Source of the DNA: Ophioceras dolichostomum
Lineage: Eukaryota; Ascomycota; Sordariomycetes; Magnaporthales; Ophioceraceae
NCBI GenBank assembly: GCA_003049485.1
Contig: PYST01000166.1
Location: 22,258-86,257, forward strand
Direction: 5' to 3'
DNA length: 64,000 bases
Position numbers and translations under genes: made by a program. The notes beneath the pieces were generated by a model, which saw nothing but the letters and a program-made list of their open reading frames with translations, had not been told where the DNA came from and ran no database searches. Below, piece by piece: positions 22,837 to 35,800 of the stretch. How positions within the stretch are numbered: the stretch's first letter is position 1; each line of letters starts with the position of its first letter.

Positions 22837-25800
22837 CTTTGCGTTTTTTTTTTTCGGAGGGCCCTCCTCGCTGGCCAGGCGTCTTTCTCTTAAATTGGTT
22901 TTTTCTCTCTCGCTCGTTAGTTTGTTTGATTCTTTCATTCTCTGTTTGACGTTGTTGACCGGATGGTTGAGGAGGGGAAGAGCGGGTTGGTTGTTGTTGG
23001 GTTGTTGAAGAAGGTGAAGTCGAGGCGAGACAAACGCGCCTTCCGACTGAAGTTTTTTTAATTCTAGACACGTCTTTGAAAATGCTGTGGCGAGTGCCCG
23101 TGTCCGGGGTAGCTGGCTTGCTTTTGTTGAAAATAATTGGGGCTGAAAAAAAGTGACTGGTCTCTTTTCTGCTTCACGCCGTCAAAGGTGTGGCGGCATC
23201 ACGATACCTTGCTTGCACGTTCTTGACCTGACACGGTACCGTCGCGTGATGCCTTTGAAGAGGCAGGTACCTAGGTATCTCGGTGATCTCATTCTGATGG
23301 CAGAGGGTCATTTCCATCGTTACTTCCCGAATCGACTATCGGCTTTTGCCTACGGTGTGCGTGCGCTCTGTTCCTCCTGCCTCGTGCGGCAGTCACTTCG
23401 CGACTACGGTGAGAATTACCTGGCCACATGCAGTGCGTTTGCTTGCTCTTGTCGATGGACAAAGGCCAGTGCCTTGGATGCTATCCGAAACATTCATTAT
23501 CTCTTCCTTGGTTCTCAGTTGTTTAAATTATAACGTCCGGTCGTTCTCTACCTGCGCCGTAAACTCGTTGCGGCACTAACGAGATGACATGTCTCACATC
23601 AGAGAACACGGATGTGACGAGTCGTTTTCAAACAAGAGCTCCGCAGTGCCCTCCCAGACGCTGCCTGAGAATTCTGGCAGAAGAATGCCTGCTGGTCAGG
23701 TCGGTGTAACCACCCTAACAGCCTGAGCGCCTCAGGCCTTTGTCCTGGTACGTGCTCCCGTCCGAACAACAGCGGTAGGGACGCGTTGTGACTCACCAGC
23801 CCCGCGTACCGGGGCTCTGTGCGGCCTTCGCGCGAGCCCGTGGAAGTTTGGCTCTACACAGGCCAGGGTTTCGGGAACCTCCTCCTATTGGCCACACCAC
23901 CGCCGAGCCCAGCCTGAAACCCAGCCCAGCACGGCTGGCCGAGGGACAGCTTTGATTATAAATTTCAAATTTTCACCCGGCTACTGCATATTTAAAATTC
24001 ATACGTGATTTCGCACGATAAGGCTCGACTGCTCCAGACTACCTAGTGAGGTGAGAACAGTGTAGGGTTTACATGTACTAAGCTAACGGGTGCCTCATAT
24101 TACCTGGGAGGGAGCTTTCCTCCCGGATGTCTGGGAACTGACGTGGAAACGGCGCAGACAGACTGGATCGCTGCCACCGACTTCCGCTCTACCTTCGTGG
24201 GCGGCCGCTGCGTTGGGAGAACAGCTGGTTCGAAGACGGCACGGGGGTGTGCGCCGGCCTGCCGGCCTGCAGACATGGATCTGTGGATCTGGGTGGCCGT
24301 GAGGGCAAGGGCAAGGCTGGAAATCCCTGCCAGATGGGGGGCCATGTATGTTGGTATGGTAGGTAGTCTTGTTGCGCTGGCCTTTTTGTGCAGCGACAGC
24401 AGCCTCCTGTAATTGTAATTGTGGTGGTGTGCAGACCCAGACAACCCACCGTGGGAGTTGTCATGGCGGCCGGAGTGCTCGACTCGCCGGATGTTGGAAT
24501 TGCAGACCTTCGCGTTCTCGTTTTCTGCATGCATCCTTCCGCATCAAACCACCCTTCGCTTCGCACCCACGCATCAGTCAGCGTCTTCCTAGCGTTCTGG
24601 TCCGATCAGCCTTAACACTGGCTCGAGTGAGGCTGCATGCACCGTCTTCCTGTCTACCGTCAGCGTATGGGGGGCTGGCAACTTTGTCTACCTGCTCGGC
24701 GACCTACCTAGCATACATGTGTACCTCGGGCACACCTCAGTATCGACCGCCCGTCCCCGTTCGCCATCTGCGCGCCAAATCATCTTCGTCCCTGTCCCTT
24801 GTATGCCACCTACCCTCCAAGTGGTGATATGAGTCAGTGGTGAAAGTGGCGATGAATTCCACGATGCCTCGCCAGCTGTCTCTTCGTCAGTAGGCAGTGG
24901 GTGGTCTCACCTCTTCTGGTTGCAGTCATCCGTCTGCATATGGAGTCAGCATCGGCTTCCGGAGATACAGTTGTACCTTCCAAGGCATTCCGAATCTCGC
25001 TGTACTATCACACCCGTCTAGCCTGAGGAAAGCAGACGGGACGAAGGTAATCTGCCTGAGGGTTCTGTGACCCCAACGAAGGCGTCTGGTCCAGGGATTG
25101 TTCCGCCGGCCGGCAACTGCTCTACTCGCCCGCGTCCGAGTTCGGGAGCTACTCCTCATACATCTTTTCCCCTAGCTGCCTCCGAGCATCACTGGCCAAT
25201 ACTGTGAGGCTGCAAATCATTGCTATCTAAAAAAAAGGTGCATTTCTGCTTTACGCCTGTCCATTCCCTCCTCCCCACGCCACGAGTTGTTGTTCTTGAC
25301 ACGTCTACGTGCGTGTCTCAATGTGACTGTCAGTGTGACAGCGCGATAGTCAGTGGAGGGTTGCGAGCTGAGCTGGCAGGCCGGCTGGCGGGTGATGACA
25401 TCCATCCATCCATCAATCCATCCGCTCTGTGGGCGTTGTTGGCACTGTGACAGGGACGTGGATGGGATGTATTCATTTGGTTCTTCCCTTCAAAGCATCA
25501 CGAGGGCGAGAGAAAGATTTGGGTCCCTGTCACGCAATGTGAGAAAAACAGTGTCAAATAAATTCCATCGAGAAAGCTGTCGCCTGCTAAAATAACTACC
25601 TAAATAGCCATCCAATATCATCTGCCGACTAAATAGAAACATGTGTTGATGGTGAACACTAGGTCCCTCAGATCCCAACTGACTAAACTTTCGCAAGGAA
25701 ATGCTCCGTGGTTCCTTGAAAGAGTTGACATTGTGATGTGTACCTAGTCAGGGTCCCTGCCTGCTGTGTTTCATCACCATCCATCCTATGTGTGTGTGTG

Positions 25801-25988
25801 TGTGTGTGTGTGTGTTTAGAAAGGGGGAGGGGGACAACGCGAAAGGAGATCCATCCTAGATGTTCCTAGACAGCTTTCTTTTCTACGAGAGGCGAGGCGG
25901 GCGCAGGCGATACCCCGGCCAGCCGAGATGCACAGTGGGCGGCAGGGCAGCACTGGCGAAGGCTGGCGGGCCTACCTACTAAGCCTCC
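22837..25988. other. 3.1-kb intergenic region
   Basis: It contains the promoter side of velvet-like gene A (T-rich and CT-rich, 22840-23070), an AT-rich patch at 23950-24010, and the (TG)14 tract at 25789-25816. Open frames are short and unconvincing on both strands. The right end, below 25989, is the 3' flank of velvet-like gene B. Confidence 0.5.
25789..25816. repeat. (TG)14 dinucleotide microsatellite
   Basis: Uninterrupted TG repeat about 170 nt downstream (minus-strand sense) of the stop codon of velvet-like gene B. Confidence 0.85.
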
Positions 25989-26880
25989 CTACGGCAAACG
26001 CAGTTGCTCGCGGAGTGGAGCGTTCCTCCGGATCGTGTTGATATTCTGCTGATCCGCCGGTTCTGCGGTGGAAGAGACGGTGTTAATTAGTATCAGGAAG
26101 TCTCATCACCCGAACAGATGGCGGCGAAGGGGGTCGGCTTGCTTCAGGGACATCGACTATTGCCACAGAGTGGCGTGTAATACGTGTTTGTGAGAACTCA
26201 CCCATGTAGTTGAGGTTGGGATCGATGTCCTCAGAAGCCTCGACGATGGAGGAGAGCAGCGGCTCGAGCGCGGTCCAATCGCCGGTGGTGGGGTCCATGT
26301 GGTATAGCGTCACCTGCAGGCGGTATGTGCCTGTGTAGTTGAATGCGATGTTGTTGAACGCCGCGTAGCGGTATGTCGGGGCGGAGTAGCTGGAGCTGCT
26401 GCCACCCCTGGAGTTTCTCTCGATAGCGGTCGGTTCCGTGAAGCCGACGGTGTAGCCCTCGGGGACTTCCAACCAGGCTGGGTCAACGGGGTTCTCGTCC
26501 AGGGTGGTCGGAAGGAGCACGGCATATAACAGCTCGTTGCCGCCCGCGTTCAAGCGGACGATGAGCGGCTGGGTGGCGTGACCGACGGCGGCGTGGGTGC
26601 CCGGGTTCACGACGACAGCGGCGTCCTGTACGGCTGTCGGGTCGAAACCGCCCTGGGTTGCGGTCTGATCGCTGGCCTCCTGACCGCTCGCAGGGTCGTA
26701 GCCGCCCTGCTGGGCGGTTTGGTCGGAGTACCCCGAGCCGTAGGAGTAGGATGAGCCGCCGCCGGTGTTGTAAGAGGAGGAAGAGCCGCCACCGCCAGAG
26801 TAAGAGGACGAGGAGCCGCCGCCGCCGTTCGAGGAGGATCCGTGGCCACGCCGGCTCTGTCGGGAACGAGGAGGCGACAT
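25989..26880 (-). CDS. Divergent velvet-domain-like protein B
   Basis: Two exons, 26880-26202 and 26062-25989, with a GTGAGT donor and CGCAG acceptor, join in phase 1 to about 250 residues. The first ~85 residues are Gly/Ser/Tyr/Gln-rich and disordered. Then LIVRLNAGGNELLYAVLLPT may correspond to the first velvet strands. Residues ~170-191 (YAAFNNIAFNYTGTYRLQV) match the velvet core (W-F-x-L-x-D-L-x-V-x-x-x-G-x-F-R-L), and EPLLSSIVEA matches its 'APILASxFSE'. The second exon supplies INTIRRNAPLREQLRLP, resembling the 'STPLSRxLAxQGLxIP' tail. That splicing restores a family-like tail supports both the intron and the assignment. The RARMCGFG-type N-terminal motif is missing. It lies on the same strand as velvet-like gene A, about 3 kb upstream of it. 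Function is unknown. Confidence 0.65.
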
Positions 26881-29800
26881 CTTGTACGTGTCCGTGGGGT
26901 AGGTACAAGGTAGTGGCCGGAGGGGGGTGTAAAGATGGAAGATAGTAGCAGAAAGGAAGTGTGTGGTGGTTGAGAGGGAGGTTTGCTACGATAGCTGGAG
27001 AGGAGGACGGTGCTGTCGCGGGCTTTTTATGTTTGCGGCGGGAGGGAGGGAGCGGCTCTGCGGCCTTGTCGGTGTCCGAGGAGCGAAGAAGGAGATGACT
27101 CCAAAAGAGATCTGACGAGGATATGACGGTGACGCCCTCGTCAAGCTTCGCGAGCCAAACAGATGAGTGATATTGGAGGGAACAGCGTAGAGACTATGAC
27201 AAGACCCTGCAGTGTTCGATGCTATTGGCAGGGGTACGGTCGAGGAGAAGTGGTGCGATAAATACTCTAGGGTCTAGGGTTCTATGAACGCTACTCTGAG
27301 TGTGTTGGCACGATGAGGTGGAAGGTAGCCTGCTGACGATGGCGACACGTCCTTCGTCCCTCAACCTAGGAGAAACGCTGCTTGTTGGTAGGGCCGGTAG
27401 CGACAGTTGGTCGGTCTGACCAAAGGAAGGAGTTGCACAAGGAAACGAGGAGACTGTGACTCTTCGGCAGGGAGAGAGGGGTTTGTTGGCTCAGTGGCGA
27501 GTCCGTGGAAGGCGAGGGTCCTGGCGAGGAAGTCAAGAGACAGGAGGACTGCGAGGGGCTTCTAATAAACCCGTCAAGGAGGAGGTCGGACCGTTTCGCT
27601 CTCACGCCTGCAGCATGTCTGCTCGTGCGTGCTTCCCTGTTTCTCCGTTTGCTCTCAGACGAAGCCTCGAGGGGGAGTCGAGTCGGGCGTACTGTTCTCG
27701 TTGATGTCCGATGCAGGATTTATGGGCAAAAGTATTGTGAGATATGACGGGCCCATGAGCGTCGATATATCATATCACCCACAGCAGGCATGGGTGTGGG
27801 AGAAGTAGAAGAGATATCGAGAACAGTAGGTTCATGCAGCCATGGGATGTGTGTTGGGGGACGGGGAAGTAGCCCACGTAAAAAGAAAGACGCAATAGCA
27901 AAAGGACTGCAGCTGAAGCGGCAGGCAGGCGGTGACAGACGTCGTCGGTACCGTCCTTTGAGGATGAGGCCGGCCAGCGGAGAGTGGTGTTGGCCACCAG
28001 ACGTGATGACGCCACTCTGTGACGGTCTAGAAGCGCCGCCAGGTGCAAAATGCACGCCAACTGCCCCTCTTGGAGGACAGCAAACCAGTGATTCATCGCC
28101 GTTGGCTTTTTCTTTCGCCTTGCTTTCATGCATCACTCACGATCCGCAGAAAAGGGTGGTACCCGCGGCAGCACTAGTGGTGGCGGTGACCGCAGCTATC
28201 TGCATTTTTCTGCACGGATCGGAGGGAGGGCAGGGAGGGTCAGCGACCAGGAAGGACTCCAGGAGACGCCGTGGAGGTGGGAGAGTGCAAGAGAAAAGGC
28301 AAGGAAACATGGCAGGAAACACGACCTAGCTGCCGATCCCTGCACCGGCTCGAAGGAGGGAAACGCCTCGCGCTGCCAAATAAAGCATGGAGCTAATGCT
28401 TTCTTCTCCCCTCCAGCCCCGATGGCACCGCAGAAGAAGAAGCAAGCACATCTTGGATGGCTCCGGCTCTGGACCCGGCTCTAGGAGATCTTATCCTTGA
28501 TCCCTGGTGAGCCAAGGATTAGAGCTGTTGGTTTATTAGTTTGACATATGACAAGAGGAAAGAAGGGCGGGAGGAGGGAGGGTGGGGGTGGGAGCTGAGG
28601 TGAACAGGCTTGGGGGAGCGGAGTTGTGATGAAGTTGAACGAACCGCCAAAAGGGGGGCAAGTCAATCAAGGGCGAGCGACGTTCTGGGACCGATACCTC
28701 TCCCTAGTACTGTTCTCTGTGTTACGGTGGCGTCGTGGTGAGGGTGGGATGCGATCCCTGAAAAGGGAAGCGGTGAAAAGAAAGATTTAGCTCAACGGGA
28801 CGAGGAATGGAAACAGGAGGCGAAGAGCCGGGAAGGGCCGAAAGTGAGAGGCAAGGGAGACCTCCAGCACAGAGCAAGGGGCGATGTCGATGGCTTAGGT
28901 ACCTCCACCTACCTTGTATTCTCGCGCGTCTTGGCAACAATGACCATGGAGGACTGAGGAAGGAAATAGAACGTGTGATAAAGAAAAGCAAATAGTGATT
29001 TTCGGTCTGGCTGCTGGGGAAGAAGAGGGATGCAACTGGACGATTGCGATTGGCTCATTCCAAATTGGTTCCAGTTGGACCACTGGTTCCAAGAAGAGTA
29101 AAAAACCCCTGGTGGACGCCGTCAAAGGCCGTGCCCGCTGCCCAGGCTGTCCGGCCTCCCGGTCTGTGCTACAACGGGCGCTATCGCGTTGACGTGTGGC
29201 TTCTCTGCTTCGCTGCTTTAGTGCGAAAACAGTACATGTAGTCTCCAGCCCAGGCTCACACACCCTCGCACACCTGTGCACAACGCCCCATCCCGCGTGA
29301 AAACTGTTCAGTAATCATAAAACCAACGAGGGCGTCTGTATTTCCACCCAAGAATGGGAGCTAGAAAATGATTTGGGACGACACGGGACGAAAGTCGGAT
29401 CGGTGTAATGACAAGTTGGTTCGATGGAAAACTAGAAAGGCAAACGTGGATGGAAATGTGATGAGGGTCAGCAGGCAAAGCTCACTGTCTGTTGGGAGGG
29501 GCCCGATGACTGGGCCATCGGTGAACACTGAAGAGTGGGCGACCCTGGGCGACCCGGAGCAACGCTGGACGACCAGACCCACTATGGCGGCTTAAAATGT
29601 GTCATCCAATCCGTTTCGTCCATTTTGTGTTTCGGTACTTTTCCCCGATCTTAATTGACTCCAGTTGCGAGATGGCCAGCCAGAGAACACTCGAGAACTG
29701 AGAGAGGACCAGCCAAAGCTAAGCTGTCCTGGATTCGATCCCGGAGTTTTGGTCGGAGGAGCGTGGGCCTGATTGTAACACTTCACTGTGCTGTTGGAAT

Positions 29801-32800
29801 CCAGATGGGATCCTCCGAGAGTCTCCACGCCGCATTTCGCTGGATCTCGGTACTCCATCAATAATGCCTGTTCATCGATTCGTCCGAAAATGTAGAGTAA
29901 TCGTCAGATACTACGTGTAAAACGGGGAGTATACCACAATCGACTTGCTATAGCCGGAATATTTTGCATTCGCACAATTGAACGAGAGAGGGGGGAAAAG
30001 GGCGAGCAGGCTGTCAGTGTCTCTTCAGGTGATACCAAGTACCTAGGGTGAGGGGCAAAGGGGCAAGGGAAGAAGGAAAAAAAAGTCAAAGAACAAATCT
30101 CCGGAGGAAAAAAAATCTCTCACTCATCACACCCAGATCACATATCACACACATCACATACGCAGAGACAGCAAGATTCAGCCCCGACGACCAGCGGACA
30201 AAAGCCATCAGCCAGCATCAAAGCAGCAAGCAGACACGGGAGCAGAAGCAAAGACAACCACCCAACACCCGACAGGCGGTCGACAAAGTTCTCGCCCCGC
30301 TTCCCACTTTCCCCGTCCAATCATCAGTTCATCACAAAGCCAGCATAAGTCGCTCTCTCGCTGCCAGCATGGGATGGGAGGGGGAAAAGGAGAGGGGGAG
30401 GAAAACGCCACCGACCAACTTGAATCCCCGTCCAAATGAACCCCCCTGTCAACCTGCTCAGCATTGGGGAGCTGAATCTTTGTCCTCACCCACTGAGCTC
30501 TCTTCGATCTCAACGACTTGCAGGAGGTCCTGCGATCGCAGGGGTCACGGGTGGTCAGACGTTGGTTCTGGGTGGACACCAAGCTGATCTGGAATTTGCA
30601 ACTCCGAGCGAACACTCATCAGTGCTCATCAGTGAGGTAAGTGATCACCCCTTGCTTTCATCAGAAATCATATGTAGAAAACCACAGCGCATAGCACATG
30701 GGGGGAAACAGGGGCGAATGGGGGAAACAGATACGTCCATGGAGGTTCTGAGATTTATCCACCGCTCACCCACCGTCAGGCAGGTAACAGTAAGGCTGGC
30801 GTCCAACATTCGCACATGCGTGTGATGAGGGAGATAAACGCTCGAGATCACAAATCTCCTAACCTGATCGTGCTGTTTTCTTACCCCGTGTCAGTCACAT
30901 ATCATCAAATCTCAAGCGGAAACGGTCCCAGTGTGGAATACAAGCGGCATCCCAAAATATTGGGCCTTCCAATCGCGTTCCAGCACCCAGCAACGAAACA
31001 CCGAAGTCGGAAAACCCACGTGCTGTGATCATCAGAAATACCCGAAGTGGTATGGAAATCGCCATCAAGGGTCGTCCCAAGGCCCCCCAACCCGGGACAA
31101 ACTCCAAACCCCCCTTCGATATGCTTTATCCCGCGGCGTCGAGCGTCGGTGCGCTCGCTCTGAGGCTTCTCAACAGACCAGACATCCAAATCGCCCGGCG
31201 GCTCCTCGCAGGTCAATTTTGAGATTGGGTGGGTAACAGGATGGGACCAAGAGTCCAGGAGGGTGGCACCACTGCATGCTACCACACTTTAATGAGGACT
31301 CGAGGAGGTACGGACTTGAACTTGTACAACAGCATTTGCAGCCCCGACGCACACCGACTGGACAACATCACAAAGCCTGACCGTGCACCAGAAATCTCGA
31401 GGAGACAGGTATCGATAGGCCGGTATCGTCTCAAGTCGCTGCTGGTGTCCGCTCCCCCACTCACACACCAGCGCCACCCTCTCTCCGACTTCCCAACTTC
31501 TCTCCGACTCCCAACTTTGTGGTTGTCCCCATTTCTCTTTCTCCCTGCTTTCAAACCACTTCTGTGCGGCTGTGATGAGTGTCACCGAACACCCCTGGAC
31601 CCCTGTCTATAATACTGGAAAAGCTGTAAGAGGGAGAAGTGACTGACTGCAAGAGCACCTTTTGGGCACACTTCACTCCTCGGTTCGAGAGTCTCGACGG
31701 AAGACACCCGACCGTAACTCGCTCACCTGCATACTAGTTCTGCTGTCAAGCACATCAAGCTCCTGTGAGTCCTGTCCTAAGCTCTCACGCGATGTCACTA
31801 TCGCTACAACTGGCAGAAGCTGAACCGGACGAACAATCCCGTTCGAAGGATCAAGTGGCACCCAACGTGAAATTCCCTAGCACCGGCTTCATGGCCCCTG
31901 TTGCCGAGCTTCTCGCCGACATGCCCAATAAGCATGCCAAGTGTGTGCGTGCTTCTGCTGCGAGGCAGTCAGGCAGTAGTAGTACCGTGCCTACCCGCGT
32001 GGCTTTTAATCCTCCCGTCTTGCACCACTATTTTTCCTACTTTTCCTTCACATGTACCCTCGGACGTATGGTCGTACCGATGCCTGCTGCATGCACTCGC
32101 CCGCCAAGGTGATTTGGCCGAATCTTGTTTATCCTCCCTGCAGGTCTGCGAATCGGATACAGACGAGTTGTCCGCAATGACCGCAAATACACAGCCTCCA
32201 CAACCACCCTCCAGAGTCACCACCGCCTTCCGAGCTAACGACTTTCCCATACGCCCTCCTACACACCCATACTCACTTCACCCCTCTTCCGTCCTCCCCC
32301 ATCTACCATTTCCCAGGGGAAGGCTTCTGAGACGGATACTGGCGCTACTGGCTCACGCAGCCCACGGACGGAGGTGATATTAGCCTCCCACCTGACCCTA
32401 TCATACACATGGACTCTGCAGGTTTAGTGTAGATACATGGTCTTATCTTTCCCACCATCAGTTGCCCATGGGCGCTTTCGGTTTGTCGAAAACCGAGAGG
32501 AGAAAGCAACGGGGAGGCGGCATCTCCATCAGACCAAGCCCAGCCAGTGGGGGGAGGGGACTTGTGTGGTCCATGTAACGGGGACTGCTGGACTGCATCC
32601 GCGCGTCCCAGCTCCAATGGCTAGTCACTCGGGATTTGACATGAGCCGCCGCATACAGGGTGGTCACGGGTGCTTTGAACCAAGCCCACTTGCCCACTTT
32701 CGTACTTACTTCCCTGCTTCAGTTTGCCGGCGTCCCGCGTGCGTAAATGCCTGCCTAGGTAGGTTAGGTAGGCATCTATGTACGTGTAGCAGCAGCTGCA

Positions 32801-35800
32801 GAGCCAGAAAGGGTTGAAAGGCTCCGTCGAGGCAGACTCACAGAGCTTGCGAATCTTTCCCCTTCCCCCCGCCTCCCTCTGCAAAGTCCCCTCCCACTAA
32901 CTCCCATCGAGTCCCTTCATCGTTTCTTAGTCTCATAGATATCCGGCGTACAACCAAACGCACGAGAAAACCCAAACACAACCTCCTGTAGACGCGTGGT
33001 GAACGGATGGACACTAGTCCCAGCACCATGGACGCGGAGAAAAGCCTCCTCTGGGCCGGGCCCGCAGTGTCTCCTCTTCCTTCCCGGTTTGTCTCGTTTG
33101 TGTGAGCGAGCCGTGCCGATGCCATGGTAAGCAAACCCCAGCTGTGGCTCTGTTTCTGCTGTCGAGCCCACACGACGCAACATAAAAATTACAGGATGGG
33201 GTGCGAGGGTCAGGACGCCACATGGGAACACAGTCCCGCCGTCGCTAAATTTCCACCCCGGCCCTGACCCCAGCCGCTCTCTCTCTCGGGGCGGAAATGG
33301 TGTCACAGGGGAGGGGAAGGGAGGGGCGGGAGAGGGGGGAACCAACCAAGCTAAGCTAGTAGTAGCACGGAAGGGACGGAATAATGCTGGAGGACAGACG
33401 AACTGAAGGGACGAACGAACCCATGAAGAGACCATTTTATCTTCGGCCATCGGGATGACACTGGCGCAGATCCATTGGTCAGTGCTGAAGTTCCCTTCAT
33501 GTCCGTTTCTCACTAGCACCTTTCCTGCAGGACTAAGCACAGGACTGGGGGAAGCTCCGCTCTCTCCCCTCCCTGCCTGCCCCCTAGGTCAATACCTGCT
33601 GTATGTACCTTCCTACAAGTCTGCTCACCCTACCACCAGCCGATCCATCCCAACACACCCCTTCCAGAACTCGGAAGTGTAAGAAAAACGACTCTACTGC
33701 TTGCAAGTTCTGCAACCCCGCTGCAGCTAGCTGCAAGCCTCACCCTCGGGTTCACGAATCCCCGAACAACAGCACATTCTTTTCCAATATCCCCCATCCA
33801 GATGCTTGGCTACCTACCTACTTACGTCCATGGGACATCCACCCCCATCTACAAAGCAAGCAAAAGCTCTCACTTTCTTTCTCCCACCACTGGGATACAT
33901 ATCCCGCTGCTGACCTCATGCAAGCGCATGCAGGCAAGCCAAGTCGGCAGGCAGCACACACCCACCAACCACATAATACTACAACTCGTAGGCTTGGGGC
34001 ATGGAGACCGGCAAAAAAAATCTTCAAAAGATAGACAAGCAGAAGACACAAACAACAAGGACCCAACACCGACGCTAAAGCACGACACGCCTCGCCAAGA
34101 ACGCCAATGGCCTGATTTTCTTTGTGTGGTATCCATATGTGTGCCCTCCCTTGACGGCTGGAACAAGCCTCCACAGTACGCAAGCCTGCCTAGGTGCCTC
34201 ACCAATCCCGTCGTACACCTAACACAATCCACATCCCCATCCATGTACGTCCACCCGTCCCTACTACTAGTATATATCCGCGTCACACCTCTCACGAGAA
34301 ACACTAGCGCCGCCCAGTATCCCCCTCCCCCCCCATAAGCAAGTTGCAGTAGCGTCGTTTGGCGCCCTCCTTTGTGGAGCACTGCTGCTGCAAGTTCTGT
34401 GTTACTACTAGTGTTACTTGGGAGGAATGGCTGTTAGTTACTACCCGACCCGATCCACACCTACCACCACCACTTACCACCCTCTCTAGCTAACACCAGT
34501 GGGAGGAATCTTCTTACCGACGCGACAAGGCTGCGTGTTTGGCAAAAGACGATATTTGGGGGTTCTATCACACCACGCTAGCGGGACGGGACGGACAGGT
34601 TGGGAGCAGCTGGCTGGGTAGGTCGCCAGGTAGCCAGCGAGCCAGTCAACCAGCCAGCAAACCATCTACATACACGCCCTCACTCACTCCCTCCCTCCCA
34701 AGGCTTTCTATCTCAACCTACCTACCTGTATGGGGAGCCTCCCAGCACTGTCCAGCCAGTCAGCCTGCCAACCAGACCGATCTACAACGACAGCTAACGA
34801 CGTCATCTCAGTGGGTACTAGGTGAGGTAGTGTGCCGCGCCGTCGCACACCGCCCTGGCCAGTAGTAATCCCCGCTTCGCCTACGTCCCATCCCATGCAA
34901 ATCCTCTCCACCATCCATCACCCGCCCTACCTATCTATCCCCCCGCCCTTCTCTGGCTATCTTTCTTCCATCTCGGTCCTGAAAGCACCGAGCGAAGACA
35001 TAACTGAAGACAGGGAGACCTATCGGCCCTAACACCCTCTCACCACTCCACCACGTTCCGTCAAGAATACCTACCTACCTACCTACCTACCTACCCAGTG
35101 TATTAGTCCTCCTATCACATCCTCCCAGCACGTTACCCCCGCAGAAACGCTAAAGCTGCTGCTTCACGCTAAGCCCTCCCATTCCCTTCCTTCCATCCCC
35201 CCTTCCCTCTTCCGTTCCATTTCTTCTCGAACCTTGGTATCGAATCATCTATCTTACAAGGACACCGATCCTTGCTGTTTCTGTCGGTCACTAACTAGGT
35301 ACCTAGTGGCTCGGCCTGCATCTGCATGGACTAGACCAGAGAAAGGCGGGACGGGGAAGTGCGGAGTTGCTTCCTGGGTCTCCCTCCCTCCCTATCTATC
35401 CTAATATACCTACCCTTTTCTTTCTATCTCTGATCTACACTGCTCCATGCCATGCCCGGTCGTGCATGCATCTACCTAGCTAGCCCAGTGAGTTGAATGC
35501 TTGCAGGTCGCTTGCCGCTGCTTGCAGTAGCACTATAGTTAGCTACCCCTATTGATATGAGGGATTTTCCGTCCACAGGAGAATCCGTCCGGTGCCGCCG
35601 TCCGGTGCTGTCCGGCCGGCATCTTGTCGATCTATCTGTATCTGACTCCGTATTCGCCAGGCGGCTGAAAAGACAGAGACGAGAAACGGTGGCAGACATG
35701 GGCGGCTAAAAAGGAAGAAGAGATAACACCGCACAAGGGGGTGACTACTAAGGGGGCTATCAATGTCATCCATCCGCCCCCATCCTTCCCATATCATCGC

